A DNA stretch of 64,000 bases from Petrolisthes cinctipes (GCA_033782935.1 JAWQEG010001346.1:163501-227500); one strand, 5' to 3'. Counted from the stretch's first letter, positions 46,170 to 58,816 are shown. Numbers and translations: made by a program. Notes: generated by a model not told the origin, from the sequence alone.

Positions 46170-47800
46170 AAGAACCGGGTTCAGTAAATATTGAAAGAAT
46201 TACTGTTATTGGGTACGGTTTTTCTACCTTCATTACCCACTTATTTAGACCATTGTAAGACTATTTGGTATTTATTGAAAGAATTACCGTTTTGCAGCAG
46301 TGTTGCCAGATCCGGTTGGGTCCCAGTATTTAGTCAGTCATTTATTGTACTTTATCACGATTATTTCCCGGTAGTTTGCCCAGGTTAGGTTCCGGTAGTC
46401 TGATGCGGTCTAGGTTAGGTTAGGTCAGGTCAGGCTAATTTCAAAATGCCCCATTTTAATATGCCCTATCTTGGAAATGGGGCATTTGCGGAGAAAATGC
46501 CATAGAAGAAATTAGGGTAAATATTGAATGAATTACCGTTATTGGGTACGGTTTTTCTACCTTCATTACCCACTTATTTAGACCATTCTAAGACTATTTT
46601 CTTCTATGGCATTTCCTCTGCAAATGCCCCATTTCCAAAATAGGGCATATTCAAATGGGGCACTTTGAAATTAGCCTGACCTTACCTGACCTGACCTAAC
46701 CTAACCTAGACCGCATCAGACTACCGGGACCTAACCTGGGCAGACTACCGGAACCTAACCTGGGCAAACTACCCGGAAATAATCGTGATAAAGTACAATA
46801 AATGACTTGGGCAAAATACTGGGACTCAGCCGGATCTGGCAACACTGCTGCAAAATGGTAATTCTTTCAATAAATACCGAAAATAGTCTTAGAATGGTCT
46901 ATATAAGTGGGTAATGAAGGTAGAAAACCCGTACGCAATAACGGTAATTTATTCAATATTTACCGACTATTTTCTTCTATGGCATTTCCTCCGCAAGTGC
47001 CCCATTTCCAAGATAGGTCATATTGAAATTAGCCAGACCTGACCTAACCTAACCTAGACCACAGCAGACTACCGTGACCTGACCTGGGCAAACTACCGGG
47101 AACTAACCGTGGTAATGTACAGGAAATGACCGGAACAAAATACTGGGACCTAGCCGGATCTGGCAACACTGTTACAAAACGGTAATTCTTTCAATAAATA
47201 CCTATTTCTTCTATGGCATTTTCTTCGTAAATGCCCCATTTTCAAGATAGAGCATATTCAAATGAAGCATTTTGAAATTAGCCTGACCTTACCTAACCTA
47301 ACCTAGACTGCAGAAGACTACCGACACCTAACCATGGTAAAGTTACGGGGTAAATATTGAAAGAATTACCGTTATTACGGACGGTTTTTCTACCTTCATT
47401 ACCCACTTATTTAGACCATTGTAAGACTCTTTTCTTCTATGGCATTTCCTCTGCAAATGCCCCATATCCAAGATAGGACATATTCAAATGGGGCATTTTG
47501 AAATTAGCCTGACCTTACCTGACCTGACATAACATAACCTAGACCACAGCAGACTACCGGGACCTAACCTGGGTAAACTACCGGGACCTAACCTGGGTAA
47601 ACTACCGGGACCTAACCTGGGCAAACTACCGGGAAATAACCGTGGTAAAGTACAGGAAATGACCGGGGCAAAATACTGGGACCTAGCCGGATTTGGCAAC
47701 ACTGTTACAAAACGGTAATTCTTTCAATAAATACCAGTACCGGGACCTACCCGGGGCAAACTACTGGGACCTAGCCAGATGTGGCAACACTGCTACAAAA
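46170..47800. repeat. complex of direct and inverted ~400-bp repeats rich in TTAGG-like sequence
   Basis: Blocks recur in both orientations: (a) taccgttattgggtacgg...cccacttatttagacc at about 46199, 46530 and 47366, inverted at about 46880-46965; (b) cttctatggcatttcctc...ccccatttcc at about 46600, 46972, 47213 and 47434, inverted at about 46440-46515; (c) cctgacctaacctaacctag (AACCT units); (d) gatctggcaacactg at four sites, inverted once. No ORF of note. Confidence 0.8.
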
Positions 47801-48421
47801 CAGCAATATACTGGATACATACCAATCGTTCCTCCATCCATATATGTTTATGTTCTAGAATGTAAGGATTTTATTTTTTTTAATTGATTTTCGTAAATGA
47901 TCTATTTTGTAACGTTTTATTATGAATTTTTTACAGGCAGATGATCCAACCTGACCTGACCTGATTTAACCTAGACCAGGGCATCCATCGGTCCTAACCT
48001 TGGCATCCTATGACCTTAACCTGGGCACCCTTTGGTCCTTCCCAAGGCATCCTTCTTCAGTGGCAATAGTGTGCATTTCCGACAATCAATTCATAATAAT
48101 AAAACATCAAATCCTTACATTCCAAGATGATCCCATCCCAAAATAAAAACATAAATGAATGGAGAAAAGATTCCATAGTTTATCCTTTTATTTTATTTAG
48201 AAATGCTCTGTTTTGTCATGAACCTTCCCCCTTAAAAAAAAATTAGCCTTCATCAATAAGTAGTGTACTAATGCAGGGTTGTTGGTTAGGAGGAAAGAAA
48301 TAATGTCACAAAGCAAACTGGACCCACAATTGTGAATGTAGTGGTAATTATATCATGTTATCATAAGGAAGATTGCTGTAATGTACTGTAGTTGTAATTT
48401 AATCATTTTTTTGACAGGAAG

Positions 48422-50875
48422 ATGGGTGCCAAAGCGTGGAGATGGTGTGTGTTAGAGTGTACAAGGAACGTGGCTGCACTTTGGCTCAGAGGGACTACCC
48501 GGCCTCTATGTTCATGTCTTCACCTTCCATTAAACACAACACCCCTAAGAACAGCAAATTTAACATCTTGGAGAATGGATACACCAAATTTAACACTCGA
48601 AAGAAATTATACACTAAACATAACACCTAGGAGAATGTATACACCAGATAGACTCTGCTCATCTGTTGTAACATCCTGGAGAACAGGTCTGCCAGCCATA
48701 ACACAGAGAACAACAACAACAACACATTCACTAAGCATAACTCCCATGAGAACATACAGTGTTGACTCTGGAGGAGCGATGGAGAGACTTGCACCAGTGA
48801 TCAACATATCGGAACGCACTGCAAAACTGGTGGCTGTCCTGGAAGCCAAGAAGGGGGCCAAGTTCTCAGAGCAGCGGGTCTCTTTGCTGTACCACCACCT
48901 ACTGGACCTGGGCGTTAAACCGCGGACCATAGAGGCTCAGCTGCAGGAGATGCCGGACCTCCTACATCACCCGCTGGACAAATGGAGGGACACGAGCGCC
49001 GCCATGGTTGGCTGCGGACTGACTGGGCTCACCGTCCTCCAGAACATTGCCACTGCTCCAAGGTTAGGTTAGGTTAGGTTAAGTTAGGTTAGATTACTTG
49101 AAGTTGGATTAGGTTAGGTTAGGTAAGGTTAGATTAGATTAGGTTAGGTTTGATTAGGATAGGGTTGGCTTAGGTTAGGAGAGTTGGACGTATTTGAGGC
49201 TTTTGTTACTGTCTTCTTAATGTATATTGTGTTGGTAAAATGTAGGGCTACTGACTGATTTCTCCAAACTATAAAAATAAACAAAATACCTCAATATTAT
49301 AATAGGGGACTTGTCTGATTTGTGGTCAAGTTAAGATAATTTGGAGGAATCATTAGCCCACCATTACAGCTACTTGTTATAATCATACTACAGCACTAAC
49401 CCATTGTTGTCTGATACAGGTTGTTGCAGATGAAGTCCAGGGAACTCATCAACACCCTGATGAAGCTACACAATATCCATTTTGGGAAGCACAACCTCTT
49501 GACATTGGCTAGCAGGTTGGTTAGGTTAGGTTAGGTTTGGTTAGGAACAGGAGAGAATTGGTTATATTTGTACTGTTGGTGACCTCTATGAAAATAACAC
49601 ATGTATATTTCTACACCTTGAGTGTGACTGTTCTCTAAAACTTTCTCTTTCTCTCCCTCCCATCTACCCCACAGCCATCCCGCCCTGTACTTCGTCCCTC
49701 CCACTACCCTCAAGAAACGTATCACCGTCCTCCATGGCATGTTCCCAACCGCCGACCTGGCCACCTTTCTCCGCAATAACCCCAATGTGCTCACCGAGGA
49801 CCTGAAAACCATCATGGTTAAAATCATGTATATCCACAAGGTGAGGACGAGTAGATGCAGGAGGAATGGCTTGGTTGGATGGTCAAGAATGAAACAACAA
49901 TTTGGCCAAAGTCTACTGGTCCCAAGGAAGGAATGGGTGGGGTTAGAAATAGGTCATGTCAGGTCATGCAGCAGTCCTTCCATGCTGACCCAAGACCAGT
50001 ACTGTACATGCTCATTGCTCATGGATGTGACTGTCTGTAAGAACCTGTCTCATACTCTAGTGGTATGTGAACCAACCTGTTTTGCTGGCATTAGAGTTTT
50101 TTTTAGGAATGAATCATTGAATTGTACACCCCATCCCCTGACAGGTGATGGGTCTGGAGCAGCCACATATGGCATCGTGCCAGGGATTGACTCACTCCCT
50201 CCTGCACATCAAGACAAGACACCAATTCCTATACCGTTCAGGCGTGTACAAGACTCCCAACCTTCTCCGTGACTATCGCAGTGACAAACGGAACCCCAGG
50301 CTCTCAGACATCCTAGACTCTTCCGACAGATTCTTTGCAAACAAGTAAGATTTATTATTAGCCAAAGAATTTTATTAATGTAAATGTCCTGAATTTGCTA
50401 TGGAAAAGCAGATGCTTGTGTAAATATATGTACTGTAAAAACAAAATGTCATAGTAAGCTTTGTATTAACCTTTTCCCTTGTGTATGTATATTAGTGTTA
50501 TAAGATATTACAATGCAGTAGGAGAGATGAAACTTGTCTTTGGGCATACTATGGTGTACTAAAGTTCATTCCCTCCGCCAGCCACAATATAACTGAATCC
50601 CCTGTGCTTCGGACGACTGAGCAACAGAGGATAGATGGTGAATCGTGTTTTGATGTCTGAACCACTGAGAATTCAGTCCTATTGAGGCTGGGTGAGGGAA
50701 TGAACAATGAATACCATAGTACAGTACCTAACCACAGCGTCCATCCTCCAGAGTAGCACGGCTGACTGACGAGGAGTACACAACGTTCAAGGCTATGATG
50801 GTAGAGGAGGAGGAGGAGGAGGAGAATGAGCTTGACTCCTATAGTAGCTCAGACGAGGAAGAAGAACTGTTTTAA
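48422..50875 (+). CDS. MTERF4: MTERF4-like mitochondrial transcription termination factor, 5 coding exons, 408 aa
   Basis: Exons: 48422-49062, 49420-49515, 49675-49840, 50145-50344, 50752-50875 (1227 nt, phases match, stop TAA). The acceptor-like TTTTTTTGACAG just before the ATG suggests a noncoding first exon. The first ~120 residues are Arg-rich with few acids, fitting a mitochondrial presequence. The middle carries mTERF repeats: LLYHHLLDLGVKPRTIEAQL, LTVLQNIATAPR, LKKRITVLHGMFPTADLATF, LRNNPNVLTEDLKTI. The end, LLHIKTRHQFLYRSGVYKTPN, NPRLSDILDSSDRFF, DEEYTTFKAMMVEEEEEEE and an acidic tail, is the MTERF4 arrangement. In animals MTERF4 partners the rRNA methyltransferase NSUN4 in assembling the mitochondrial large ribosomal subunit; that role is inferred here. 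Introns 1 and 2 both open with TTAGG-type repeats at the donor. Confidence 0.85.
49061..49180 (+). repeat. interstitial TTAGG-type telomeric repeat starting at the intron-1 donor of MTERF4
   Basis: Runs of GGTTA units with some decay (ttaagttagg, gattagatt). The first unit supplies the splice donor: exon ...CCAAG followed by GTTAGG. Confidence 0.9.
49513..49545 (+). repeat. TTAGG-type repeat starting at the intron-2 donor of MTERF4
   Basis: Exon ...AGCAG followed by GTTGGTTAGGTTAGG and further near-perfect units for about 30 nt. Confidence 0.9.
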
Positions 50876-51067
50876 AGAGGAAAAAAGGATACTGTCCTCA
50901 ACTACAAAAGACCCTGAAGGACAAGGTGATGGAGTGATGAAGAGGACCTAAAGAATAGTTACAAATTGAACCTGGAGTGTGTTGACAAAGCAAAATATGT
51001 ACTGTATTGTAAGTTATGTTTGTAAACTGTGTATGTTTTGTTGATATATTGTATCTCGTCACATGTA

Positions 51068-51255
51068 TGATTGATTAATTAATATGAGGCGCTGCAACAG
51101 TGAGGTCATATAGCGCCAGAAGAAGGTGATAGAGAGGTGTGACAGCAAGCAGGAAGGAAATAAAAAGAAAAGAGGGACAGTTTAAGAACTGAAAAAAGAG
51201 GCTGGGGCTGAAGGGGCACCAAAACCCTTAAAGTATTGCCCACATCACTACAGGT
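51068..51255 (+). repeat. SINE-like repeat, well-preserved copy
   Basis: It runs from gattgattaattaatatgaggcgctgcaacag through gaggtcatatagcgccagaa, gtgacagcaagcaggaagga, ggctggggctgaaggggcac and caaaacccttaaagtattgc to ccacatcact. The antisense copy at 60.2-60.4 kb shows the same order. No ORF or tRNA-like promoter could be proved. It lies in the 3' flank of MTERF4 and contains an AATAAA near 51160. Confidence 0.8.
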
Positions 51256-51259
51256 AAGT

Positions 51260-52140
51260 GTATGAAGCCCTTGTTGAAAGTCTGGTAGTTAGTAACAAAA
51301 GGAAAAATATAAAATGGTGTATGTTGTAAAGCAATTAGTTAAACAGTTGGAAAAGTTTGTAGTAGGAGTATTTGTTATCTTCAAATATTGGTGTCAACAC
51401 CTATTTTGACATTTTTTACCCTCAGTCCCTCACCACCACATAAATATGTTGCAGGTTTTGAATGTGGCCTAATTTATCACACTTAAACAGTGCTCAATAT
51501 TTTACCTCAGATACTGCTGTTGTGATGAGTCATGTTGTACATATTTCATTATTATTTATAATTAAAATGTTACAGATCAAGGCTGGTTTAATTCTGTAAT
51601 AAGTTGGATAGATGATTCCATGGCATCTGGCGGTGCAACAGCCAAGCCAGGGTCATATACCGCTAGTAAATGTTAATACAAAGTATGATGAATACAATAT
51701 TTTAGTACATTTTTAATTGAAAGAATATATATACAGTATTACATTTCTGTCACTCATATATCCACAGCCTATCACAGGGTTGTCTGATCTAATGGACTTT
51801 TTTAAATCCAAAGATTCTCTCAATAACATTCTCTGGAGGGAATTGTAATCTGTTTTTACATGCAAAGTGTAAAAGAAAGTAAATATTTAACAAGTGCAAT
51901 ATAATTAATTTTCCCATGCAGTATATACTGTATTCAACACATCATGGATTGCAAGATATTTTAATCATCAATTTTTATTAACAGGCCTATGAGGTAAGGC
52001 GATTGTATAGGAAGAAAGGAAGGCATTGCTAGGATCAAGGTGCATACAGTAGTGCTTGGACTCTCTAATCACAAGGTAAGAGGACAGTCATGTTGATTTT
52101 CATGAGGTGGAGGCAGGTGTTAATTTAAGGAGACACTTGT
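51260..52140. other. AT-rich spacer between MTERF4 and ETHE1
   Basis: No gene seen. AATAAA on the minus strand near 51975 could end the ETHE1 transcript, about 715 nt past its stop, but this is weak. Confidence 0.35.
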
Positions 52141-52685
52141 CTTGTTGGTAATTTGGTAGACTACTGATTCCTCCATGAAACAGATCCCCCATTAGTATCG
52201 TTGAAGTCATCTGTTTTTTGGCATATTTTGAGAATCAGTAGCCCTCCATTTTCAAAAACACTATAGTCTCCCCTTAAATACTGTTTTGTGTAAAGGGAAG
52301 TATGGAATATGGAGAATTTACTTAGCTGGGATAGAAATTATTGAAAACAAACAGGTAAATGAAAATAGAGTACAGTTTAGCTTAATTCTGTGTGTTGATG
52401 GGAAATTTTGTGTCGTGTCACATCACCCAGTTAAAGTTCAACCAGCTGTCCACTTTCCACCACCAGGGTACAGTAAAATTGTGAATGGAGATTTACATAT
52501 TCCACTCCTGACAAAATCAGCCTCTTCTCCTTAAAGGAGTAGTACAGTGTTGGTGGTAAATCAAGACCAACTGATTCCTCTAAACTATTCCAAGCTACAA
52601 GACACCATACTTTTTGCTAATCTGGTCCTGTTTCTTGGCATACTTTGGAGGAATGAAAGCACTCTTAATATACCAAAAGTATACT
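52140..52685. repeat. two palindromic MITE copies (GGAGGAATCAG family)
   Basis: About 52140-52265 (tagactactgattcctccat ... gcatattttgagaatcagta) and about 52540-52685 (accaactgattcctctaaac ... gcatactttggaggaatgaa). The second reaches to within 10 nt of the ETHE1 stop codon. Confidence 0.6.
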
Positions 52686-52691
52686 ATCCCC

Positions 52692-55600
52692 TTAATTAAA
52701 CTTGGCAGCCAGGTCCTCGGGTAGATCGTGTAGACCGCATACCTTGTTGGCCGGCAGGGAGACATCTGTTGAAAGAAATTGAGTGCATTAAGTGTGTAAT
52801 CCTTGTACTGTATGTATTTATCTTTTTGTCCATTTGTATGTTGTCTTTTAATTTGTATGTGTTTATCTTGTCCATTTATCAGTACTGTCAGTACTTCAAC
52901 TCTATACTCACAGAGCCACAGGACAGTTTGGATTAAGGAGATGTTTGGAATATAGAGTGTAGTTTCATTTTTAGGCGCAATACACCATGATGTATTACCG
53001 GTATTGACTAAAATACTTCTTACAGTATTCCCATTTCTAAACAAGTTTTGTGCATTACTGTAATATGTTATTGCTGGACTGTTTGGTGAAGCATTTTTCT
53101 AAACCACAAACCCATTAGATATTCCTACCAAACCTAACTGTGAATAATTGTCAACAATTTAATCCCACTGCTGTAACTTAATTATTCAATCCATCTCGGA
53201 GTATCTTGCATGTGAAGTGTGCACCAAGACTGTGCATACCTATTTTCTTGGGGTATGCGAGGCCAAGGTTGTTCATAATGTCGTTAAACTCTTCCTTGTT
53301 CTTGGTGAGGCGAGGGTTGAACTGCTTCTCCTCTGCCACTGTGGTTGCCGTCTGACCTGTTGGTGGTGTGAGTGAGGTGAGCGTTAATTGGCTGGGTCAG
53401 TTGTATATTATAATTACTGTAATGATATGAGTCCATGGTGTGGATTGGTGTGTCAGGGATTACAAGGAATGAGAAAGAGGCAAAGAGTTGAAGAAGGAGA
53501 GGCTACATCGTCCATCTATACAGTCTTCCCTACTAACCTCCTTCCTTCTCCTTCTACACCGTCCTGTAATTCTACATATATACTCAATCACTATCTTCTC
53601 TTTGTTATGCTATTGTTTTGTTCCATAGGAATGTCTCCCTTTATTTGTCCATACAGGTATTTTCAAATACTGTAATGTCATAGTACAGTACCAAGTGTTT
53701 TACATCATGTGCCTTGTAGAAAATTACCATTAATGACTGAATGATTGGGAAGAAAAAAGTAATATATACAGTAAAGAGAGGAACACACACTGATTATCTG
53801 GGGGAGTAAATGCACTATTAGATAAACTAGTATGGTACAGTAAATAGTAAACTATACAAGAGTAGAGGACCTTTATAGTCGTGTGCTGGGTAGAGAATGA
53901 ACTCCGAGGGTAGACTGAGTATCTGGGAGTGAACAGAGTGGTAGAGTGTGTCTGGGGAGCCCTCCTGGAAGTCAGTGCGGCCACACCCTCTCACCAGTAG
54001 GGCGTCCCCGGTGAAGGCCATCTTGTGGGAGTGGCTGACATAGGTGATGCAGCCTGCAGGAGGGAAAGGGATCGATATTATCAAAGGAGCCAACTTATAG
54101 GGTACAGTATTATGTAGAAGGGAGAGGGACAGTAATTATTCAAGGAGCCAGCTTTTGTATGCACAACTGGTCTACTTTGAAACATGCTACCATCATTCAT
54201 CTTTCGTCCGTACTAAGGTTTATGCTCCTTCAAATGCAATGTGTCTAGGTATCTCAAATGAAATTAGACATGATTTTGGAACACTCTCACTCTTTTTTAT
54301 TTCACAAGTGAGGACAAGGAAGTGAGATTACCATTAGTCCTCAATATTTATAATAAAAATTTGAAAGAAGAGACATTGGTGGGAGAAGAAATACTGAGAT
54401 ATGGACCCATATGTAAGAACATTGATGGTGTAGACGATGGTGTGGTATCAGTACAATGATTCCCTAGAAACACTACATAGGCATCGTAGGACTAGGACTG
54501 GTACCACAGGATTGTCAACCCCATGGACATTCTTGCATAAGGTCAACAAGATTTAGGCATTACCACTGGTGTGACCTGGTGTTCCCCTGACCTCAAGGTG
54601 GTGTTCCCCAAACGTCACTTTGTCCCCGTGCTCTACGTGTATATCTGCCTTCGCCCCAGACATCTGTACACACGAAACCACATATACTCTGTTATATTGG
54701 TGAAGTTATACACAAAACCCACACACACTCAGAAATCTGAAGATACATGTAAGCCCATAAATTGCAGATTTATATAAGACCATGTATTTATAATTGTGTA
54801 AACCTCCAGGGTAATTTCTCTTGTTTTGAATTTCATTTACCATAAAAGCCAGCTAATTTTAATGAGGAGGACCAAATATTTTCACCTGGTTAAAAAAAAA
54901 ACAATTGTATCTATGGTGTTTTTTGTAACGAGTCTACTTATATGTTTTCACGACCTGGGCCTTACCTTGGCAATGAGAGACTTGCACCCAGGCACTAATT
55001 TCTTGAGCAATCCTGTGCCTGTGATGTGGTCAGCGTGCATGTGTGTGTTCACTGAAATAAATGGAGAAATCATGAACTGTATGTGTGTCAACTCAGTATT
55101 ATTTTATCCATTTCCAAAAGCTAAATTTCTTAAAGTGAGATAATCTTGATGATAAATTGGAGGGCTACTGAATTCTCCAAACAATGTCACTAAACAAATC
55201 TCCTGTTTATATCATTGAGCCATTTGTTTCCGGGCATGCTCTCAAGAAATTAATTGCCCTCCGGTTTACCAACAAGCGTTACATTGTTAGCCTGTTGTGG
55301 GTGAATTGAAAGGCTACTGTTTCACCCAAACTATTCCAGGAAAAAGTCTAGTACCTCAGTATACAAATATGGGACCTGTTTTGCAACACAGGTTGAAGGA
55401 ATCAGTAGCCCTCGAATTTGACTGCAAGAGACCACTATAATCTTAAAAGCAACCAATCATTCCTCAAGTAGTCCTTATATTGTATTTATGTTGTATGTTT
55501 GCTGTCCTGCCTCTCTATCACCTTAGTACAACAGGGTCTTCTTTCTTTCTCTTCAGTTCAGTTCCCCATGATATAACATACATATAACACACTCGGCCAT

Positions 55601-58600
55601 CATTGTACTGACATATCTGAGTTGCAGTCCAATTCCAGTGACAAATGTACAAAGACCAAGTGATCACATAATTATTTGAGTTGCAGTCCCATATTACCTG
55701 AGCTTGCAATCCAGTTCTCTACGACATAACGTACATACATAAAACCCACTTGGCCATCAACGTACTGACATATTTGAGGTTGAGCCCCAACTCTTGCACA
55801 AGCTTGGCATCCCTCTCGGCCAGTTCTATGACCGGGTCGATAAGTACGGCCTCCTTGGTGGTGTTGTCAGCCAGGAGGTACGTGTAGGTGCAACTCTCAC
55901 GGTCAAACAGCTGCAGAGGAGGGTGGTATGGCTTTAGGGTATGGGGTAGGGTCAAAGGAGTGTAATATTTGTATAGTTAAATCTTAGTTCATGAGTTGGG
56001 ATGTGGAGGAGGGCACAGGTTTAGGGTATGGGTGGGGTGAGTCGACGATAGTGTGTGATATTTGTAGAGTTGGTTGTTGTTGTTGAAGTTCCTCAAGCTG
56101 TCTGGCCGAGCAGCCCCGAGCTCCTGAGGAAGGTCATGGCCTGAACCGGGCTTTCCCACAGTGCCCTCAGAGAGTGTATGTTGTGTTGTTGGCGAGTGTG
56201 GTTGTGTGCGTTTGCAGTCTTCAATAATGTGTTTAATAGAATGGGGTGCTGTGTTGCATCCCGGACAGGCATCCGCAATGGCTCCATCCAGCCTCTTCTG
56301 ATATGTTAGAAGGGCCGGGTGATGGCCACACCGCAGCCTGGCCAGGTGGACTCTGTCCTCACGGGGAAGGGAGGATTCGGATTGGTGGATGTCAGGAGGT
56401 CGTGCATGCAGCTGAGTGTTGTTTTTGAGTGTTTGGATGGATTGATGAGTGATTTGAGTATGGATGTGTTTTTGGAGATTGGTTTGGGGTGGGCAGGGTG
56501 TAAGAGATGATAGTATTTGTGTATGGTATCGTGTACTGGGTGTTGTTTTGATGTTCCTTGGCATGTGTGGGTGTTGTGCCATGTAGTGTAGTGGATGGTG
56601 TGGGTTTGTGGAGGCTGCAGCAAGTGTTTGTGTGCCTCTCATGTCAAGGTGATCCTTGATTTTGAGGACTTTGGTTTCATAGTGTAGATGGTCTGTGGTA
56701 GCTATGCAGCCTGTGATTGTCTTTAAGGCTCTGTTCTGTATGGTTTGAAGGGTGTAGAGTTGGTTACCTGCAGTAGTCAATAATTTGGGATGTGGAGGAG
56801 GGTATGGGTTTAGGGTATGATAGATATGTGGGTGTTTATATTTATAGTGTTGAATATTTACTTAATGGGTTGGTGACTGGGATCAACTCATTCCTCCAAA
56901 AATTCTGCCACAAAATTGACACTGTATGTATTTGGGTAATCTACTACTGTATTTACATGCGTATATAAAATGTGTTAAAAATTATGTGTATACAGCATAT
57001 ATATTTATTTTGTGACAGTAAAAGAATAGGAAGGTTATACATAAGTGGTGAACTGATTGCATTACAGTACCTTTATCATACTTATCTCACCAACAAGGAA
57101 GAGATAAGATAAAAACATCAACATCACTGATGATGTTTCTATGGTAGTGTATAATTATTAGAAACATGACAATAAAACAATATAGGATGATCAGGAAAAA
57201 TTATGGTTAAATTACCTTATCATGCTTGTCTCACCAACGAGGGAGAGATAAAAAAAATAAAACAAGAATAACTGATAACGTTTCTATTGTGGTCACGTGT
57301 ACATAGTCTTTAGTGAATAATTATGTTTCTAGTGTACTGTATTATTTATATATAGTCTTTAATTCAGGAAGTCGTGAATAAAGTAACAAAATTGGAGGTT
57401 ACAGAGTCCTTCAAACGTTGCCATGAAACACGCACACCTGTATTGAAGGAGCTTGTAGAGGAATCAGAAGTCTCCAATTTCAAGACATCTTAGACTACCG
57501 GCCGTGAGTGAGCTACGTTTGTGTGGTGTTGTATTTATTGTCCTCAAGCATGAAATAAAAATTTGAAAAAGTGAGGGAGATTCCAACAATCAGGTCCAGT
57601 TTCGTTCGAGATGCCTAGACACACATTGCGTTGGAAAGAGCACAGTATAATATATTATTTGTGGTTCTTGTTCATCCTTCCTCTTCTCTTTGACCTTCCT
57701 TCTTGCATTTACGTCATTCACAAGGTCATAGGGAGGGAGTAAAGGGGGGAGTTGGGGGGAATTGATATAGTGGGGAGGAAGGGGGTAGTATACTTGAGAT
57801 AAGGGTGAGGGAGAGGTATGGGGAATTGACATTTTGTAGTGGGGACTGGGGAGGAGGGACATTGAGATAGTTGGGGGGGGGAAGGAATTACGAGAGAGGA
57901 AGAGGAGTGGATAGGAATAAGGAGATGAGAGGTAGGAGAGGAGGGATTGAGTTTGTAGGAGGGAGAGAGAGGGGTATGGATGAGGAGGGTGAGAGGGGGT
58001 ATCAGAAAGGAGAGGGATTGGAAAGTTTGGGTGGGGAAAGCGTTGGTGTACTTTGAACAGGTAGGGTTGAATTACCTTCAACCCCTCGATAAAAAAACAA
58101 AATTGTGGGAGAGACGGGGAGGAAGAGGAGATAATGGTAGGTGTGTCAGAGAGTGTGTGTGTGTACAGTGTGGGTGCTACGTGATGATAGGCGCGTTGCA
58201 TCTTACTCCGGTGACTGACTCTGTATATATTTGCATCAAGATTAACTTGCCATTTATTAAACCCCTCAGAGTCTAGTGTCGCCTATATTTTATTTATTTT
58301 GACTAACTACAGACGATTGTATTACAAGAGAAATTATTTGTCTGGTTGAGTTGAATGCAAAATTTATCAGCCTTTTGTTTTATGGACTAATATTATATTT
58401 GGAATATTACAAGGACCCCCCCCCCTCCTCTCTCACTGTATGACGTCAAAGCAGTATGAATATAATTATGTTGATATAGTTGACAGGAGAAATATTTTCA
58501 ATTCCACGTCCTTGCAAATGAGCAAACGAAAAGAAATATAATAATAAAATTAAAGACATAGTTGATTAAAGAGTACCGACACTTACAATTTCATAACACA

Positions 58601-58816
58601 CAGTATCAACGAAATATAATAGTCTGGGAGCGGCACGAACACACAACATCTTTAAATAACACTACAGACGGCACAACATCACTCGAGTCAGTCACCTAAA
58701 ACATTCATTCCTACCTGTCTGAAGATCATATTATTGTCCCTGCAGGCTTGAGCACTCATTCTGGACACCAAGTTAATGAAGGAAGGGCGGGAGACTGTGA
58801 GCAAATTACGGAACAT
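52692..58816 (-). CDS. ETHE1: ETHE1 persulfide dioxygenase, complete, 7 exons, 268 aa
   Basis: Exons: 58816-58715, 55910-55766, 55051-54966, 54663-54564, 54053-53871, 53356-53240, 52765-52692 (807 nt, phases match). The start [20 protein letters not shown] looks like a mitochondrial presequence. The ATG lies directly after an acceptor-like TCTCTCTCAG, so either a noncoding exon precedes it or an in-frame ATG at 58942 is used. The metallo-beta-lactamase fold follows: [80 protein letters not shown]. The iron ligands of the family correspond to His86, His142 and Asp161. The enzyme oxidises glutathione persulfide to sulfite in mitochondrial sulfide detoxification. ETHE1-specific GCGRTDFQ separates it from glyoxalase II. 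Confidence 0.95.
54406..54544. repeat. palindromic MITE with CGTACCGG-type arms, copy 3 (diverged)
   Basis: Left tgtaagaacattgatggtgt, gacgatggtgtggtatcagt; right tggtaccacaggattgtcaa, acattcttgcataaggtc. It lies in ETHE1 intron 4, 20 nt below the exon. Confidence 0.6.
55155..55440. repeat. two palindromic MITE copies (GGAGGAATCAG family)
   Basis: About 55155-55290 (gggctactgaattctccaaa ...) and about 55300-55440 (ggctactgtttcacccaaac ... ggttgaaggaatcagtagcc). They lie in ETHE1 intron 2. Confidence 0.6.
56063..56765 (-). mobile_element. 5'-truncated non-LTR retrotransposon 3' end, copy 2, with 13-bp target duplication
   Basis: Flanked by the exact direct repeat tgtagagttggtt at 56063-56075 and 56753-56765. 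On the minus strand it encodes [71 protein letters not shown], an intact C2HC-like end, followed by a 3' UTR ending in (AAC)n. The frame is open throughout, unlike copy 1, so this insertion is probably young. It lies in ETHE1 intron 1. Confidence 0.9.
57385..57490. repeat. palindromic MITE copy (GGAGGAATCAG family)
   Basis: ggaggttacagagtccttcaaa ... gaggaatcagaagtctccaa, facing halves. ETHE1 intron 1. Confidence 0.6.
57590..58200. other. purine-rich low-complexity tract in ETHE1 intron 1
   Basis: GGAG- and GGGG-rich on the plus strand. The 203-aa minus-strand frame is a Pro/Ser/Leu translation of this tract with no domain, and is not taken as a gene. Confidence 0.5.

Noticed and set aside
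57590..58201. 203-aa minus-strand ORF
   Set aside because: Low-complexity complement of a G/A-rich tract in ETHE1 intron 1.
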